From Clostridium lentum (GTDB taxonomy: Bacteria > Bacillota > Clostridia > Clostridiales > Clostridiaceae): a stretch of DNA of 64,000 bases. The stretch is from positions 24,910-88,909 of the forward strand of contig NZ_JACOOQ010000013.1 in NCBI RefSeq assembly GCF_014287815.1, given 5' to 3'. Positions 25,235 to 35,363 of this stretch are shown in pieces. The stretch's first letter is position 1. Every line of letters starts with the position of its first letter. The translations under genes were made by a program, and so were the position numbers. The notes beneath the pieces were generated by a model that was not told the DNA's origin, did no database searches, and saw only the letters and a list, made by a program, of their open reading frames with translations.

Positions 25235-26410
25235 ATGAAAAACAAATCTTTAATATTTATATTATTACTTACCCTATTTAGTTCATTAACTTTCAGCATG
25301 GCACATCCAGTAACACCTATGCTTATGAAATCATTAAGTTTACCATCTTTTATGTTTGGTATTTTATTTGCAGTAATGGCTATTGGAAACTTTATTGGTT
25401 CTCCACTATGGGGAACATTATCCGATAATAAGGGAAGAATTAAATTTTTAATATTAGGTGCTTTAGGATATGGTTTTAGTCAATTGGGATTTGGATATGT
25501 AACTAACCCGTTAATAATTCTTCTTTTTAGATTTACAGGTGGTTTTTTTGTAGTAAGCTATCTAACTACTTCTATGGCTTATATTACTGATATAACCACT
25601 AAAGAAACAAGAGTTAAGTATATAACTTACTATTCAGCAACTAGTACAATTGGTTCTGCTCTTGGTTCTCTTTTGGGTGGTACTATTGGACGTAATAACT
25701 ATAAAATTACATTTATTGTACAATTTATTTTCTGTATGATATTAGCTATATCTGTATACTTTTTATTGAATGAAACTATAACACCTTCAAGTGAAAAAAT
25801 ATACTTTAAGAAAAATAAATCTAATACTAATTCAACTTTTACTAATAAAAACTTAATGTCAGTTTTTATCGTAATAATATTATTTTTCTTTGCTTCCACA
25901 AGTTATAATTCGACAATAAATTATTATATAGAAGATGTATTAAATTTATCATCAACATTTATAGGTGCTTTCTTAGCTATAGCTGGTATAGTTGGATTTA
26001 CAGTGAACTTATTTTTCACACCACTACTTACAAAATACTTTAAAGAAATTAATGTTTTTAAAATAATTACTTTACTTTTAAGCTTAACATTATTACTTAT
26101 GGTTTATTGCAATAATTTAACAATATTCTTTTGTGCAGCAATACTTTTTGCTTCATTAGCAAGTATGCATATTCCTCTTCAACAAACTTTAATAACCAAA
26201 CTATCTAATGAAAACTATGGCTCATTGATGGGTATTCTTAATTCTTGTAAAGCTATAGGTATGGTTGCTGGTTCACTTTCTGCAGGATTTATATTTGAAC
26301 TTGGAAATAAATTACCTTTCTTTATTTCAGCTATAATTATTGCCACTGGACTTATTATATTAGCTTTATCAACAAAAAAAAGTTTGTCAAATAAAATTAA
26401 ATCATATTAA
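25235..26410 (+). CDS. Major facilitator superfamily exporter
   Basis: A 391-residue protein with 12 predicted membrane helices. The MFS motif A sits between helices 2 and 3 (GTLSDNKGRIKFL), and a motif C-like, glycine-rich segment lies in helix 5 (STIGSALGSLLGGTIGR). The length and motif favour a drug/H+ antiporter of the 12-helix type (TetA/multidrug class). The substrate is unknown. The ATG follows ACAGGAGGAAAAA. It is the only gene on the plus strand here and shares a bidirectional terminator with clpB. Confidence 0.8.
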   Translation: MKNKSLIFILLLTLFSSLTFSMAHPVTPMLMKSLSLPSFMFGILFAVMAIGNFIGSPLWGTLSDNKGRIKFLILGALGYGFSQLGFGYVTNPLIILLFRFTGGFFVVSYLTTSMAYITDITTKETRVKYITYYSATSTIGSALGSLLGGTIGRNNYKITFIVQFIFCMILAISVYFLLNETITPSSEKIYFKKNKSNTNSTFTNKNLMSVFIVIILFFFASTSYNSTINYYIEDVLNLSSTFIGAFLAIAGIVGFTVNLFFTPLLTKYFKEINVFKIITLLLSLTLLLMVYCNNLTIFFCAAILFASLASMHIPLQQTLITKLSNENYGSLMGILNSCKAIGMVAGSLSAGFIFELGNKLPFFISAIIIATGLIILALSTKKSLSNKIKSY

Positions 26411-26419
26411 TTACAAAAA

Positions 26420-26447
26420 CAAGGATATGACTTATTCCATATCCTTG
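26420..26447. terminator. Bidirectional terminator between MFS gene and clpB
   Basis: A perfect 10-bp stem (CAAGGATATG/CATATCCTTG) with 8-nt loop, and T-rich sequence on the minus strand. Confidence 0.85.
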
Positions 26448-26454
26448 ATATTTA

Positions 26455-29055
26455 TTATTCACTTTTTATTACTATTTCATCATCATGGCCATCAACAATT
26501 ACATGTGAACCATAATGTACATCTCCAGAGATTATCTTTCTAGCAAGGTTATTTTCTAGAGTATTTTGAATAAATCTCTTAAGTGGCCTTGCTCCATAAA
26601 CTGGATCGTAACCTTCAACAGCCAAGATATGCTTAGCTGCTGGTGTAATTTCTAAAGTTATATTTCTATCTTTTAATCTATTGGCAACTTCACCAACAAA
26701 TATATCAATAATCTTTGTGATACCTGATTCAGATAATGGTTTAAACATAATTATATCGTCAACCCTATTTAAGAATTCCGGCTTAAATCTCATCTTTAAT
26801 TCATCCATAACGGAAGCTCTTATGCTAGGATCTATACTTTCTTCAGAAGTATTTTCAAGCAAATAGTTACTTCCTATATTAGATGTCATAATAATTATTG
26901 TATTTTTAAAATCTACAGTCTTACCTTTATTATCAGTAAGTCTTCCATCATCTAATATTTGTAGGAAGATATTAAAGACATCTTCATGGGCCTTTTCAAT
27001 TTCATCAAAAAGAATTACACTATATGGTTTTCTTCTAACTGCCTCAGTAAGCTGCCCACCTTCTTCATAGCCAACATATCCTGGAGGAGCTCCAACTAAT
27101 CTAGATACTGTATGCTTTTCCATATATTCAGACATATCAATTCTGATGATATTTTCCTCTGAATCAAAAAGATTTCTAGCAAGTGTTTTAGCAAGTTCTG
27201 TTTTACCTACACCTGTTGGACCTAAGAAGATGAATGATCCTATTGGTCTATTTATGTCCTTTAATCCAGCTCTAGCTCTTAAAATAGCTGATGTAACTGC
27301 GGTAACTGCTTCACTTTGACCAATAACCCTCTTTTCCATTTCATCTTCTAGTCTTAATAATTTTTCTCTTTCACCTTCTAGAAGATTAGATACTGGAATT
27401 CCTGTCCATTTTGAAAGTATTTGAGAAACTTCTTCCTCAGTTACTTCTTCCTTAAGAAGTGCACCTTCATAATTCTCCTTTACCTCTACTTCCATCTGCT
27501 TAATAGCTTCTTCTAATGATGGAATTTCACTATATTGTATTTCAGCTGCCTTATTATAGTCATAATTTCTTTGAGCTTGCTCTAAGTTTCCTCTAGCATC
27601 ATCAAGCCTACTCTTCAACTCTTTAAGTTTATCTATGGCACCTTTTTCTCTTTCAAATTTGGCAGTCATTTCATCATTTTTACCCTTAAGCTCTGCATAT
27701 TCCTTTTCAAGAGCTTCTAACTTCTTTTTAGAACCTTCATCCTTTTCCTTAGTCAATGCTTCTTTTTCAATTTCAAGTTGCATAAGCTTTCTTCTTACAA
27801 CATCAAGCTCTGATGGTAGAGAATCTATTTCTGTTCTTATCATAGCACCTGCTTCATCAATAAGATCTATAGCCTTATCTGGTAAATATCTATCTGATAT
27901 ATACCTATCTGATAATTTTGCTGCTGCAACTAATGCTGAGTCATGAATTCTAACACCATGATGAATTTCAAATCTTTCTTTTAACCCTCTTAAAATAGAA
28001 ATTGCATCTTCTACTGATGGTTCATCAACAATTACTGGTTGGAACCTTCTCTCTAGAGCCTTATCCTTTTCTATATATTGTCTATATTCATCAAAGGTTG
28101 TTGCACCTATACAGTGAAGTTCTCCTCTAGCTAAAAGTGGCTTAATTAAATTACCAGCATCCATTGCCCCATCTGTTTTACCAGCACCAACAATAGTATG
28201 GATTTCATCAATAAATAAAATAATTCTTCCTTCACTATTTTGAACTTCTTTCAATACAGCTTTTAATCTTTCTTCAAACTCACCTCTATACTTTGCTCCA
28301 GCAATCAATGAACCCATATCTAATGAAAAGATAATCTTATCCTTTAGACCTTCTGGTACATCTCCTCGAACAATTCTTTCAGCAAGCCCTTCTACAATAG
28401 CAGTTTTACCTACACCTGGCTCACCAATAAGCACTGGATTATTCTTAGTTCTTCTAGAAAGTATTCTTACTGTTCTTCTTATTTCATCATCTCTTCCTAT
28501 AACTGGATCAAGCTTATGCTTCTTAGCTAGCTCCACAAGATTCGTACCGTATTTAGCAAGAGCATCATATGTTCCTTCTGGATCTTGTGTATCAACTCTT
28601 TGGCTTCCTCTTACTTCCTGAAGTACTTTCATAAAGCTCTTCTTATTAACACCATATTTATTTAAAATCTCTTTAGTTGATCCTTTTTTATCTACATCTA
28701 ATATAGCAAGCATAAGATGTTCTACACTTATATATGAATCTTTAAATTCTTTTGCTATTTCATCTGCTGCAATAAGCACCCTATCAATATCCCTTGTTAT
28801 ATATGGTCCTGCACCTTCAGAACCACTGCCTGATACCTTTGGCATTCTTTCTAAAGCTGATGCAACATCTAATTTCATCATTTTTATATTAATGCCCATC
28901 TTTGTGAAAATATTAGGTACCAATCCATCTTCTTGTTCTAATAAAGCAGAAAATAAGTGAATTATATCAATTTGTTGATGACTATATTTTACTGCTGTTA
29001 AATTGGCGTCATTTAATGCTTGTTGTACTCTTAATGTCATTTTTTCAACGTTCAT
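26455..29055 (-). CDS. clpB: ClpB disaggregase
   Basis: An 866-residue Hsp100 protein. It has an N-domain with two Clp repeats, the first AAA+ module ([15 protein letters not shown]), the long coiled-coil M-domain (about residues 400-530, which separates ClpB from ClpC/ClpA), and the second AAA+ module ([15 protein letters not shown]). With DnaK it rescues aggregated proteins. It has no ClpP-docking loop that I can see. The ATG follows CGAGGTGAAATAA. A CtsR operator lies upstream, so heat-shock control by CtsR is likely. Confidence 0.95.
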   Translation of the reverse strand: MNVEKMTLRVQQALNDANLTAVKYSHQQIDIIHLFSALLEQEDGLVPNIFTKMGINIKMMKLDVASALERMPKVSGSGSEGAGPYITRDIDRVLIAADEIAKEFKDSYISVEHLMLAILDVDKKGSTKEILNKYGVNKKSFMKVLQEVRGSQRVDTQDPEGTYDALAKYGTNLVELAKKHKLDPVIGRDDEIRRTVRILSRRTKNNPVLIGEPGVGKTAIVEGLAERIVRGDVPEGLKDKIIFSLDMGSLIAGAKYRGEFEERLKAVLKEVQNSEGRIILFIDEIHTIVGAGKTDGAMDAGNLIKPLLARGELHCIGATTFDEYRQYIEKDKALERRFQPVIVDEPSVEDAISILRGLKERFEIHHGVRIHDSALVAAAKLSDRYISDRYLPDKAIDLIDEAGAMIRTEIDSLPSELDVVRRKLMQLEIEKEALTKEKDEGSKKKLEALEKEYAELKGKNDEMTAKFEREKGAIDKLKELKSRLDDARGNLEQAQRNYDYNKAAEIQYSEIPSLEEAIKQMEVEVKENYEGALLKEEVTEEEVSQILSKWTGIPVSNLLEGEREKLLRLEDEMEKRVIGQSEAVTAVTSAILRARAGLKDINRPIGSFIFLGPTGVGKTELAKTLARNLFDSEENIIRIDMSEYMEKHTVSRLVGAPPGYVGYEEGGQLTEAVRRKPYSVILFDEIEKAHEDVFNIFLQILDDGRLTDNKGKTVDFKNTIIIMTSNIGSNYLLENTSEESIDPSIRASVMDELKMRFKPEFLNRVDDIIMFKPLSESGITKIIDIFVGEVANRLKDRNITLEITPAAKHILAVEGYDPVYGARPLKRFIQNTLENNLARKIISGDVHYGSHVIVDGHDDEIVIKSE

Positions 29056-29106
29056 TTATTTCACCTCGTTTATTTTTTTCTTACTATATTATTATAGTAA
29101 TATAAA

Positions 29107-29123
29107 AGTCAAAGAAAGTCAAA
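29107..29123. promoter_or_regulatory. CtsR operator upstream of clpB
   Basis: AGTCAAAGAAAGTCAAA: two AGTCAAA heptads separated by 3 nt, an exact fit to the CtsR consensus RGTCAAANANRGTCAAA. It is 50-70 bp before the clpB start, next to a TATAAT-like -10 box on the minus strand. Confidence 0.85.
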
Positions 29124-29252
29124 GTATATTTTTATCTTTTTTCTTTTTATATTATTACCAGTATTTTTGTTTTATAATAAATTAATTGATATAATATTTA
29201 CCATAAGCTTAAGATAGTAAAAAAGATAATTTTAGATAAAAGAGGTGAAATT

Positions 29253-31319
29253 TTGAGAAAGCAATATATAAACTATCCTTTAAATCTACCAGTGAATATT
29301 TCGTATTATAATATTCATAATTATCCCACTCACTGGCATAGTTCCACCGAGATCATTTATGTACTGGAGGGAACTATCAATATTTCCATAGATACAGATA
29401 GTTTTATTTTAAAAGAAAATGAAGTTGAAATAATTAACCCTGATGAATGTCATTCATTCTCCAGCGAAAGTGATAATAAAGTGTTGATATTTCAAATCGA
29501 TCCTGATTTCTTCGAAAAGTATTATAAAGATATTAGAAATGTTTTCTTTTATACTAATTCTAACGATGAAGAGGATCAAAGTGGCGAAAAATATGATGAG
29601 CTTAAATCTCTTCTTTGCAAAATATTATGTGAATTTGTTCAGACTCTAGATGATTTCGACGAACAAATAGAAGATATTCTAATCAACTTGCTTTATCATT
29701 TAATAAATAATTTTCACTACCTTACTACCGATAAAGAGGAGCTTAAAGAAAAATCAGAACAACTAGATAGATATCATCGAATCTCTAAGTATATCTTTAA
29801 TAATTATAACAATAATATAACCTTACAGGAAATAGCTAAAAAGGAATTTCTTAGTCCACATTATTTATCTCATGAAATTAAATATGCTACTGGCCACAGT
29901 TTTACTCATTTAATAAATCTTACTCGTATAGAGGAATCAATTAAACTTCTTTTAGATACTTCTATGAGTATAACTGAAATATCTGAAGAAATAGGTTTTT
30001 CCCATGTACGTTATTATAATAAAAACTTTAAATTATATTTTGGTTGTACCCCCCTTCAATACAGAAAGAAATATTATTTAAACGAAAAGGATTTTGATAA
30101 TTCCAAAAATGTTACTTCCTTAGATTTAAATAATGCTCTTAATTTATTATCATATAATTTAGAAAACTATGATAGGTTTAATTTTGAAAATAAACTTTGG
30201 AATATACATATAAACATGAATGAATCATTAAATATATTTGATAATAATTTCAAAGATATTTTAAATCTCGGTGAAGCTTTCGACCTGTTAATTGAAGATA
30301 ATAAAGATATTTTAGAAGAGGTGCAAGAAGAAATACACTTTACTTATGGTAGACTGGAAAAGATGTTCCATAACGATATGGGGGTCTTCATAGATTCTGA
30401 CTTTTATAATTGGAATAGAGCTAAATCTGTATTAGAATTTCTTTATGATATTGACATAAAACCATTAATAGTTATTGATAATTTAACCTTTACCACCGAA
30501 AAATATAGAAATGTTTTAAAAAGCTTTATTGAATATTTTTCAGCATTAGATTTTTCACCTATAGAACACTTAAAATTTCAATTTTCTTCTACCATAAACA
30601 AAGAAATTAAAAATAATCTTTTAGATTTTCTAAATAGTGAATTTAATTTCGAAATTTTGGATAATGATTTTATCATTGAAAACACTTTAAATCAAATATA
30701 TGACACTTCTTACATGCTTCCTTATATAATACACAGTACTATCTTTAAAAAGGATAACCTTTCATTTTTAAGAAATTTTGATGTGTTAGAAAAAGCTACC
30801 AACATCACTAACGAAGTATTTATTGGAGCCTCTGGAATTGTTAATGATATGGGGATACGTAAACCATCTTATTATGCTTTTTATCTTTTAAGCAAGCTGG
30901 CTGATGAAATAGTATCCATTGATGATGGTTGTATCGTAACTAAATCTGATGACCTATGTGCTATACTTCTATATTGTCATAATAACGATATAGACTCTTT
31001 AGCTAAATATGACACTATCTATAAAAATGGTATATTAAAAAAATCCTTTAAAAAGAAATACTCTTTAAATATAGCTAATTTAAAAAGTTCAACAAGGATA
31101 ATCACTTATACCATCGATGAAAGCACTGGTTCTTCCTATAACTATTGGCTTTCTATGGGCTCTCCTAAAAGACTTAACAAAGAAGAAAAAGAAATACTCC
31201 ATAAAGCTTCTTATCCTAAAATTGAATTTAAATACAGCAAAAAAAATTCTGTCTTAAATATAATTACTGAATTAAATGGATACGGTGCAAAACTAATAAT
31301 TTTACGAAACATAAAATAA
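29253..31319 (+). CDS. AraC-family regulator with cupin and GH39-like C-terminal domain
   Basis: A 688-residue three-part protein. An N-terminal cupin (PTHWHSSTEIIYVLEGTINI) is followed by a double AraC helix-turn-helix (about residues 175-275; LQEIAKKEFLSPHYLSHEIK and ITEISEEIGFSHVRYYNKNFK, ending CTPLQYRK). The roughly 390-residue C-terminus resembles GH39 beta-xylosidase: NWNRAKSVLEFLYDIDIKPLIVI and a GIRKPSYYAFYLLSKL segment. The GH39 acid/base motif NEP is missing, so it looks like a sugar-sensing pseudo-enzyme. TTG start after AAGAGGTGAAATT. Its target genes are not obvious; clpB is divergent to it. Confidence 0.75.
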   Translation: MRKQYINYPLNLPVNISYYNIHNYPTHWHSSTEIIYVLEGTINISIDTDSFILKENEVEIINPDECHSFSSESDNKVLIFQIDPDFFEKYYKDIRNVFFYTNSNDEEDQSGEKYDELKSLLCKILCEFVQTLDDFDEQIEDILINLLYHLINNFHYLTTDKEELKEKSEQLDRYHRISKYIFNNYNNNITLQEIAKKEFLSPHYLSHEIKYATGHSFTHLINLTRIEESIKLLLDTSMSITEISEEIGFSHVRYYNKNFKLYFGCTPLQYRKKYYLNEKDFDNSKNVTSLDLNNALNLLSYNLENYDRFNFENKLWNIHINMNESLNIFDNNFKDILNLGEAFDLLIEDNKDILEEVQEEIHFTYGRLEKMFHNDMGVFIDSDFYNWNRAKSVLEFLYDIDIKPLIVIDNLTFTTEKYRNVLKSFIEYFSALDFSPIEHLKFQFSSTINKEIKNNLLDFLNSEFNFEILDNDFIIENTLNQIYDTSYMLPYIIHSTIFKKDNLSFLRNFDVLEKATNITNEVFIGASGIVNDMGIRKPSYYAFYLLSKLADEIVSIDDGCIVTKSDDLCAILLYCHNNDIDSLAKYDTIYKNGILKKSFKKKYSLNIANLKSSTRIITYTIDESTGSSYNYWLSMGSPKRLNKEEKEILHKASYPKIEFKYSKKNSVLNIITELNGYGAKLIILRNIK

Positions 31320-31331
31320 CAATTATTTATA

Positions 31332-31359
31332 AAAAGATAAGCAGTTTTGCTTATCTTTT
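31332..31359. terminator. Bidirectional terminator between AraC and XRE-TPR genes
   Basis: A perfect 11-bp stem (AAAAGATAAGC/GCTTATCTTTT) with a 6-nt loop and A/T runs on both flanks. Confidence 0.88.
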
Positions 31360-32620
31360 ATAGCTTCTTTTCTAAATTCATAGCTAAAGTAAAATATTTT
31401 ATACATTCTTTTGGTTCATTTAAATTATAATATAAATCAGCCATTTCCAGACATCTCTTATATCTCTCTTCTTTATTGGCAAATCTAAATAAAGAATCTG
31501 TAGATAAATTCATATACATTTCTGCTTCTCTATATTTATTATTTTTTTGTAAAAGCATTCCTTTAAAATAATATGCTCTTTCAATAAGATGTAAGTCATT
31601 AAAGCATATAGCTAAATTCAAAGCAGTATCACAAATAGAAACAGCTAAATCAAGTTCATTATTATAATATAAAGTACAAATACATTTTATAAGAAATTTC
31701 ACATATTCTCTTTCATTTTCCTTTGGGAAAATATCTATAGATTCTTTTATTTCATTTATTGCCTTAACATTATCCATTATGGCAAAGTAATATTTTCCAT
31801 TTTCTGCTTTTGAATTTGCAACTTCAACTAAATCATTACCTTGATATCTTCTTGCAAGATTTATATATCTATCTGCCTCAACTTTATTTAACAATATATT
31901 TAAATTAGCAAACTCTTGATATATTTTTCCTTTATCCTTATTATCTTCAATATAATCTATATATTTTACGGCATTCATAAGTTTATTATATCCCTCTTGT
32001 ATTTCATTAGTTTCTTTGTAGCAAAGCCCCTCTCTGAAACAAGTATATACATACCCCTTCTTATCTCTTATTCCATTTTCTTCAATTACTTCCCTTATCT
32101 TTGAGAAATAATTAATTGCTTCATTATACTCTTTCATCTTCATAAAAAATGAAGCCATATCATTATAATAAATCAAAGTATTTTTATCACTGCTACTTTT
32201 TTGATATAAATCATAATATTGCGAAATAAGAAGCTGTATATTTTCAATTTTATTATTTTCAACATAAAAATTTAATAATCTATGAATTAACTCAAATGCT
32301 AAGTCTAAGTATGAATAATCCATAGCATACTCTAAATTATAATTTATAAATTCATCTATTTTATTAAGTGGTACTTTATTATTTCTTAATAAATTAAGAT
32401 TTTCTTCTATTTGTTCATAAACATCTTGAACTAGATAGTTATAATCTATATCAATTTTTTTAGAAATATACTGTAATACTTCACTATCTGCCTTTATTTT
32501 TCCATTTTCAATACAGCTCATTTTAGAGATAGATATTTCATCACTACATAGTTCCTTAAGTGTTATCCCTTTATAAACTCTGGCTCTTTTTATTTTTTCT
32601 CCAGTTGATAATATTTCCAT
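31358..32620 (-). CDS. XRE-TPR regulator, RRNPP-like (second of a tandem pair)
   Basis: A 420-residue protein: an N-terminal XRE helix-turn-helix (EKIKRARVYKGITLKELCSDEISISKMSCIE in two parts, residues 7-40) followed by about 350 residues of helical tetratricopeptide-type repeats (YYNDMASFFMKMKEYNEAINYFSKI is typical). The layout is that of the RRNPP peptide-pheromone regulators (PlcR, Rgg and relatives). It shares the N-terminal MEILS-GEKIKR sequence with the gene 17 nt upstream. The start follows GGGGGTAGGA. No pheromone gene was seen beside it. Peptide sensing is inference from architecture. Confidence 0.68.
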   Translation of the reverse strand: MEILSTGEKIKRARVYKGITLKELCSDEISISKMSCIENGKIKADSEVLQYISKKIDIDYNYLVQDVYEQIEENLNLLRNNKVPLNKIDEFINYNLEYAMDYSYLDLAFELIHRLLNFYVENNKIENIQLLISQYYDLYQKSSSDKNTLIYYNDMASFFMKMKEYNEAINYFSKIREVIEENGIRDKKGYVYTCFREGLCYKETNEIQEGYNKLMNAVKYIDYIEDNKDKGKIYQEFANLNILLNKVEADRYINLARRYQGNDLVEVANSKAENGKYYFAIMDNVKAINEIKESIDIFPKENEREYVKFLIKCICTLYYNNELDLAVSICDTALNLAICFNDLHLIERAYYFKGMLLQKNNKYREAEMYMNLSTDSLFRFANKEERYKRCLEMADLYYNLNEPKECIKYFTLAMNLEKKL

Positions 32621-32637
32621 TCCTACCCCCAAATAAC

Positions 32638-33939
32638 TTAATTATTTAGAATACCTAACTCCTTAAATATTGTAACTCCTTGATTTAAATATTCAGCTGC
32701 TTGGCCATCTTTTTTTAGATCTATATATAATTTACCAATAATTATAGCAACTTCTGCTGCTCTCTTCTCTAGTCCATTGTTTTTTGCTAGATTAAATGTA
32801 TCTATTAGTATATTCTCTGCTTGCTTGTACATTTCTCTAATCATATAAATTCTATACCATAAAAGATTGTATTCAACTAATTGATGAATACTACTTTCAT
32901 TCATTAAGCTACGTATTTCATCTAGAACCTCTTCACATTTATCTAAATCTTTAAGCTTAATATAATTTTCGCAAATATTAATAAGCGTTTCAATAATGCT
33001 TCCATCTTTACTCTTTAATCTTATTTCCTTAGCTATTTCAAAATGTTTAAATGATTCTTCTAAATTATCAAATTCATAGAATAACTTCCCTAAATTATTT
33101 TCTATATTTGATATACTCTTTTCTTGCTGTAATTCCTTGTAAACTTCCAGTGTCTTTTGAGAATATTTTATGGCATTAACTAAATCGCCTTTCTTATTAT
33201 AGTCTTCTGATAATAATAATAATGCTTTTGCATACTCTTCTCTATTATGTATCTGTTGGAACTTCTGCTTAGCTAGGAAAGAATAATTTATTGATTGCGA
33301 AATATTTTCTACCTTATAATAGGCATCTGCCATTTGATAATATATTTCTCCAAGTAAAAAATCATTTCCTATATTATTATCAATATATACTTTTTCAGCT
33401 TGACGTAAATAGCTAGTTGCTGAATGGAATGCTTTTAGCTTCAATGTTATCTTTCCTAAATTCAAGAATGTCTTAATAACCTCTTCATAATTATTATTCT
33501 TTATAAATATAACATTAGCTGATAGGTAAAATTGTTGAGCTAGAACTAATTCATTTTTACTCATACATATATTAGCTCTCAAGAATAATTTCTTAGCTTT
33601 TCTATATTCTAAATGAAACTTTTCATCATAATACAAAGCATTTTCTATATATTTTTCTGCTGTTATATATCCACCATTTAATATATATGATTCTGCAATC
33701 TGTTCGTAATAAATACTTATTTTTTCAGCTTGTGTTTCCTCTGACTCCATTAGATATTCCACAGATGTATTAAGAGCTCCAGCTAAGTACTCCAATAAAT
33801 CCATTGACGGATTAGATTTTCCAGACTCAACTAAACTTATTTGCCCAGGTGTTATTCTATCACCTGCTAAGTCTTTCAATGTCATATTTAATTCTTTTCT
33901 TATTCTTTTGATTTTTTCGCCTAATGATAGAATTTCCAT
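32638..33939 (-). CDS. XRE-TPR regulator, RRNPP-like (first of a tandem pair)
   Basis: A 433-residue protein with an N-terminal XRE domain (GEKIKRIRKELNMTLKDLAGD, ITPGQISLVESGKSNPS) and about seven TPR repeats (for example GEIYYQMADAYYKVENISQSINYSF and ALLLLSEDYNKKGDLVNAIKYSQK, each divided by proline-poor loops). It has better-formed TPRs than its paralogue downstream. In clostridia such proteins control sporulation, solvent or toxin genes. It starts at the ATG after AAGGATGAATAATTAC. Together the two genes form a probable operon, expressed from about 34 kb. Confidence 0.7.
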   Translation of the reverse strand: MEILSLGEKIKRIRKELNMTLKDLAGDRITPGQISLVESGKSNPSMDLLEYLAGALNTSVEYLMESEETQAEKISIYYEQIAESYILNGGYITAEKYIENALYYDEKFHLEYRKAKKLFLRANICMSKNELVLAQQFYLSANVIFIKNNNYEEVIKTFLNLGKITLKLKAFHSATSYLRQAEKVYIDNNIGNDFLLGEIYYQMADAYYKVENISQSINYSFLAKQKFQQIHNREEYAKALLLLSEDYNKKGDLVNAIKYSQKTLEVYKELQQEKSISNIENNLGKLFYEFDNLEESFKHFEIAKEIRLKSKDGSIIETLINICENYIKLKDLDKCEEVLDEIRSLMNESSIHQLVEYNLLWYRIYMIREMYKQAENILIDTFNLAKNNGLEKRAAEVAIIIGKLYIDLKKDGQAAEYLNQGVTIFKELGILNN

Positions 33940-34066
33940 GTAATTATTCATCCTTTACAGTAAATTTATATAAATATATACCAATTTTCCCTATATATAT
34001 TAATTATATCATAAATTTATCCAAATATATATTTTTTTTTACTTATTCTAATATAAATACGATATT

Positions 34067-34143
34067 AAAAACTGCTACATTTTTTGAGGGCACTGAAAAA
34101 CATTAAATTTTTCAGTGCCCTCTATTTTTATAGCAGTTTTTTT
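34067..34143 (-). terminator. Long nested terminator hairpin
   Basis: A perfect 15-bp stem (GAGGGCACTGAAAAA and complement, 34086-34122) inside a 10-bp outer stem (AAAACTGCTA/TAGCAGTTTT), ending in T-runs both ways. It ends the 56-aa gene on the minus strand before the XRE-TPR promoter. Confidence 0.88.
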
Positions 34144-34168
34144 ATTAAAATAAATATAGTTATAAAAC

Positions 34169-34339
34169 TCACTTCATATAACACATAATATTGTCATATG
34201 TATCATTAGCCATACATCTAGCTCTTTTCTTAGCTCTCTTTATGTTTCTTTGTGTTTTTCTATCGAATTCTGGAAACATCACAATTCCCATAACAGTTCC
34301 AATGGCTAATCCCAACATCATTGATTTAACTATTTTCAT
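34169..34339 (-). CDS. Small YtxH-like membrane protein, 56 aa
   Basis: A 56-codon gene with ATG after GTGAGGTGTTAATA. It encodes one hydrophobic N-terminal helix (VKSMMLGLAIGTVMGIVMF), then a very basic segment (DRKTQRNIKRAKKRARC) and a short polar end with two cysteines. A glycine-containing membrane helix with a basic cytoplasmic tail is the pattern of YtxH/general stress-type small proteins. Function unknown. It stands alone, between the nested terminator and the RNase H gene. Confidence 0.65.
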   Translation of the reverse strand: MKIVKSMMLGLAIGTVMGIVMFPEFDRKTQRNIKRAKKRARCMANDTYDNIMCYMK

Positions 34340-34421
34340 TATTAACACCTCACTTATTTCACCATAAATATTATATGTAAAATAAGTAAGATCTAATCAG
34401 CAAGTTAAAATGTAATTTTTT

Positions 34422-35336
34422 CTATTTCTTTAATGTATATTGAAGAAGATATTCAATAAAATCTTCTTTCTTTTCTTCACTTAATTTAGATATTTCATTC
34501 ATAATTCTATCTTTATTTTCAGCATATTCTTTCATTAGAACTTCAAAACTTTCTTCTTCAGCTTCTTCTTTTCTTTCATCACCAACCACTATAATATTTT
34601 CACTATATTTAGTAATTAATTTAGAAAGCTTTTCTTTTACTTCTTCACTTACCACTTTAATTTCATTACTACTTAGCCATTTTTCTACAATTTTATCAGA
34701 AGCTATTCTCAGCTTTTCCTTACATATCTCATCTGCTAGTTCATTAAACAAATCTCCAGTATGGCTATCTACCTTTACAAATATGATTTCCATACCGCTA
34801 TTTATGAAGTTTTGCATCTTTTCATAATATATTTTTGATGATTCTTCTTTCCTTTCCCAGAACCCTGTTGCATGATAGCATATGCCTATATAATCATGGA
34901 AAATAACAACTTTTTTCTCATGATTTTTCTTGGCATACTCTACACCTCTAACAGTAGCATCTAATTCTCCTGCTATCTGCCTTATATTTCTACTAGAATC
35001 ATTAATTCCAATGCCTCCATCAATATATTCTATGATATTATTCTTCATGGCAACAAGACCATATGAGTATTGCTTCGTAGCTATATTATAACTTCCATCC
35101 ACATATATATGCAAACAGTCCATAGGATAGTTATTATCTTCTTTCTTTAATACATCATTGGAATTATATAGGAATTCATTGGCATCTACCATACTTTCAA
35201 AACTTTTATATTTTGCTCCTTTAACACCTTTAACATACTTTAAACATTCAGTCCATGTATTAACTACAATATTTTCTACTTTTTTATTATTTGTTGAATC
35301 AAAACCTTCTTTTATTGCATATACTTTTTTTGCCAT
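34422..35336 (-). CDS. Viroplasmin-domain ribonuclease H-like protein
   Basis: A 304-residue protein. The N-terminus (KKVYAIKEGFDS...VNTWTECLKYVKGVKGAKYKSF) is a viroplasmin/RNase H1 nucleic-acid-binding domain, which binds RNA-DNA hybrids. Residues about 75-215 carry an RNase H fold: DGSYN (first catalytic Asp), GELDATVRGVEYA (Glu), FHDYIGI (Asp) and KVDSHTGDLFNELAD (His/Asp). An acidic, helical C-terminal extension of about 90 residues is unusual. Length (304) exceeds typical RnhA. Start at the second ATG, 9 nt after GGGAG. Confidence 0.8.
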   Translation of the reverse strand: MAKKVYAIKEGFDSTNNKKVENIVVNTWTECLKYVKGVKGAKYKSFESMVDANEFLYNSNDVLKKEDNNYPMDCLHIYVDGSYNIATKQYSYGLVAMKNNIIEYIDGGIGINDSSRNIRQIAGELDATVRGVEYAKKNHEKKVVIFHDYIGICYHATGFWERKEESSKIYYEKMQNFINSGMEIIFVKVDSHTGDLFNELADEICKEKLRIASDKIVEKWLSSNEIKVVSEEVKEKLSKLITKYSENIIVVGDERKEEAEEESFEVLMKEYAENKDRIMNEISKLSEEKKEDFIEYLLQYTLKK

Positions 35337-35363
35337 CAACATCTGCTCCCTTAATTATCATCT

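Noticed and set aside
29056..29252. CIRCE element near clpB
   Set aside because: No TTAGCACTC-N9-GAGTGCTAA; the CtsR site explains the control.
33940..34168. Peptide pheromone gene for the XRE-TPR pair
   Set aside because: No short frame with ribosome site and hydrophobic leader was found; the nearby 56-aa gene is separated by a strong terminator and looks like a resident membrane protein.
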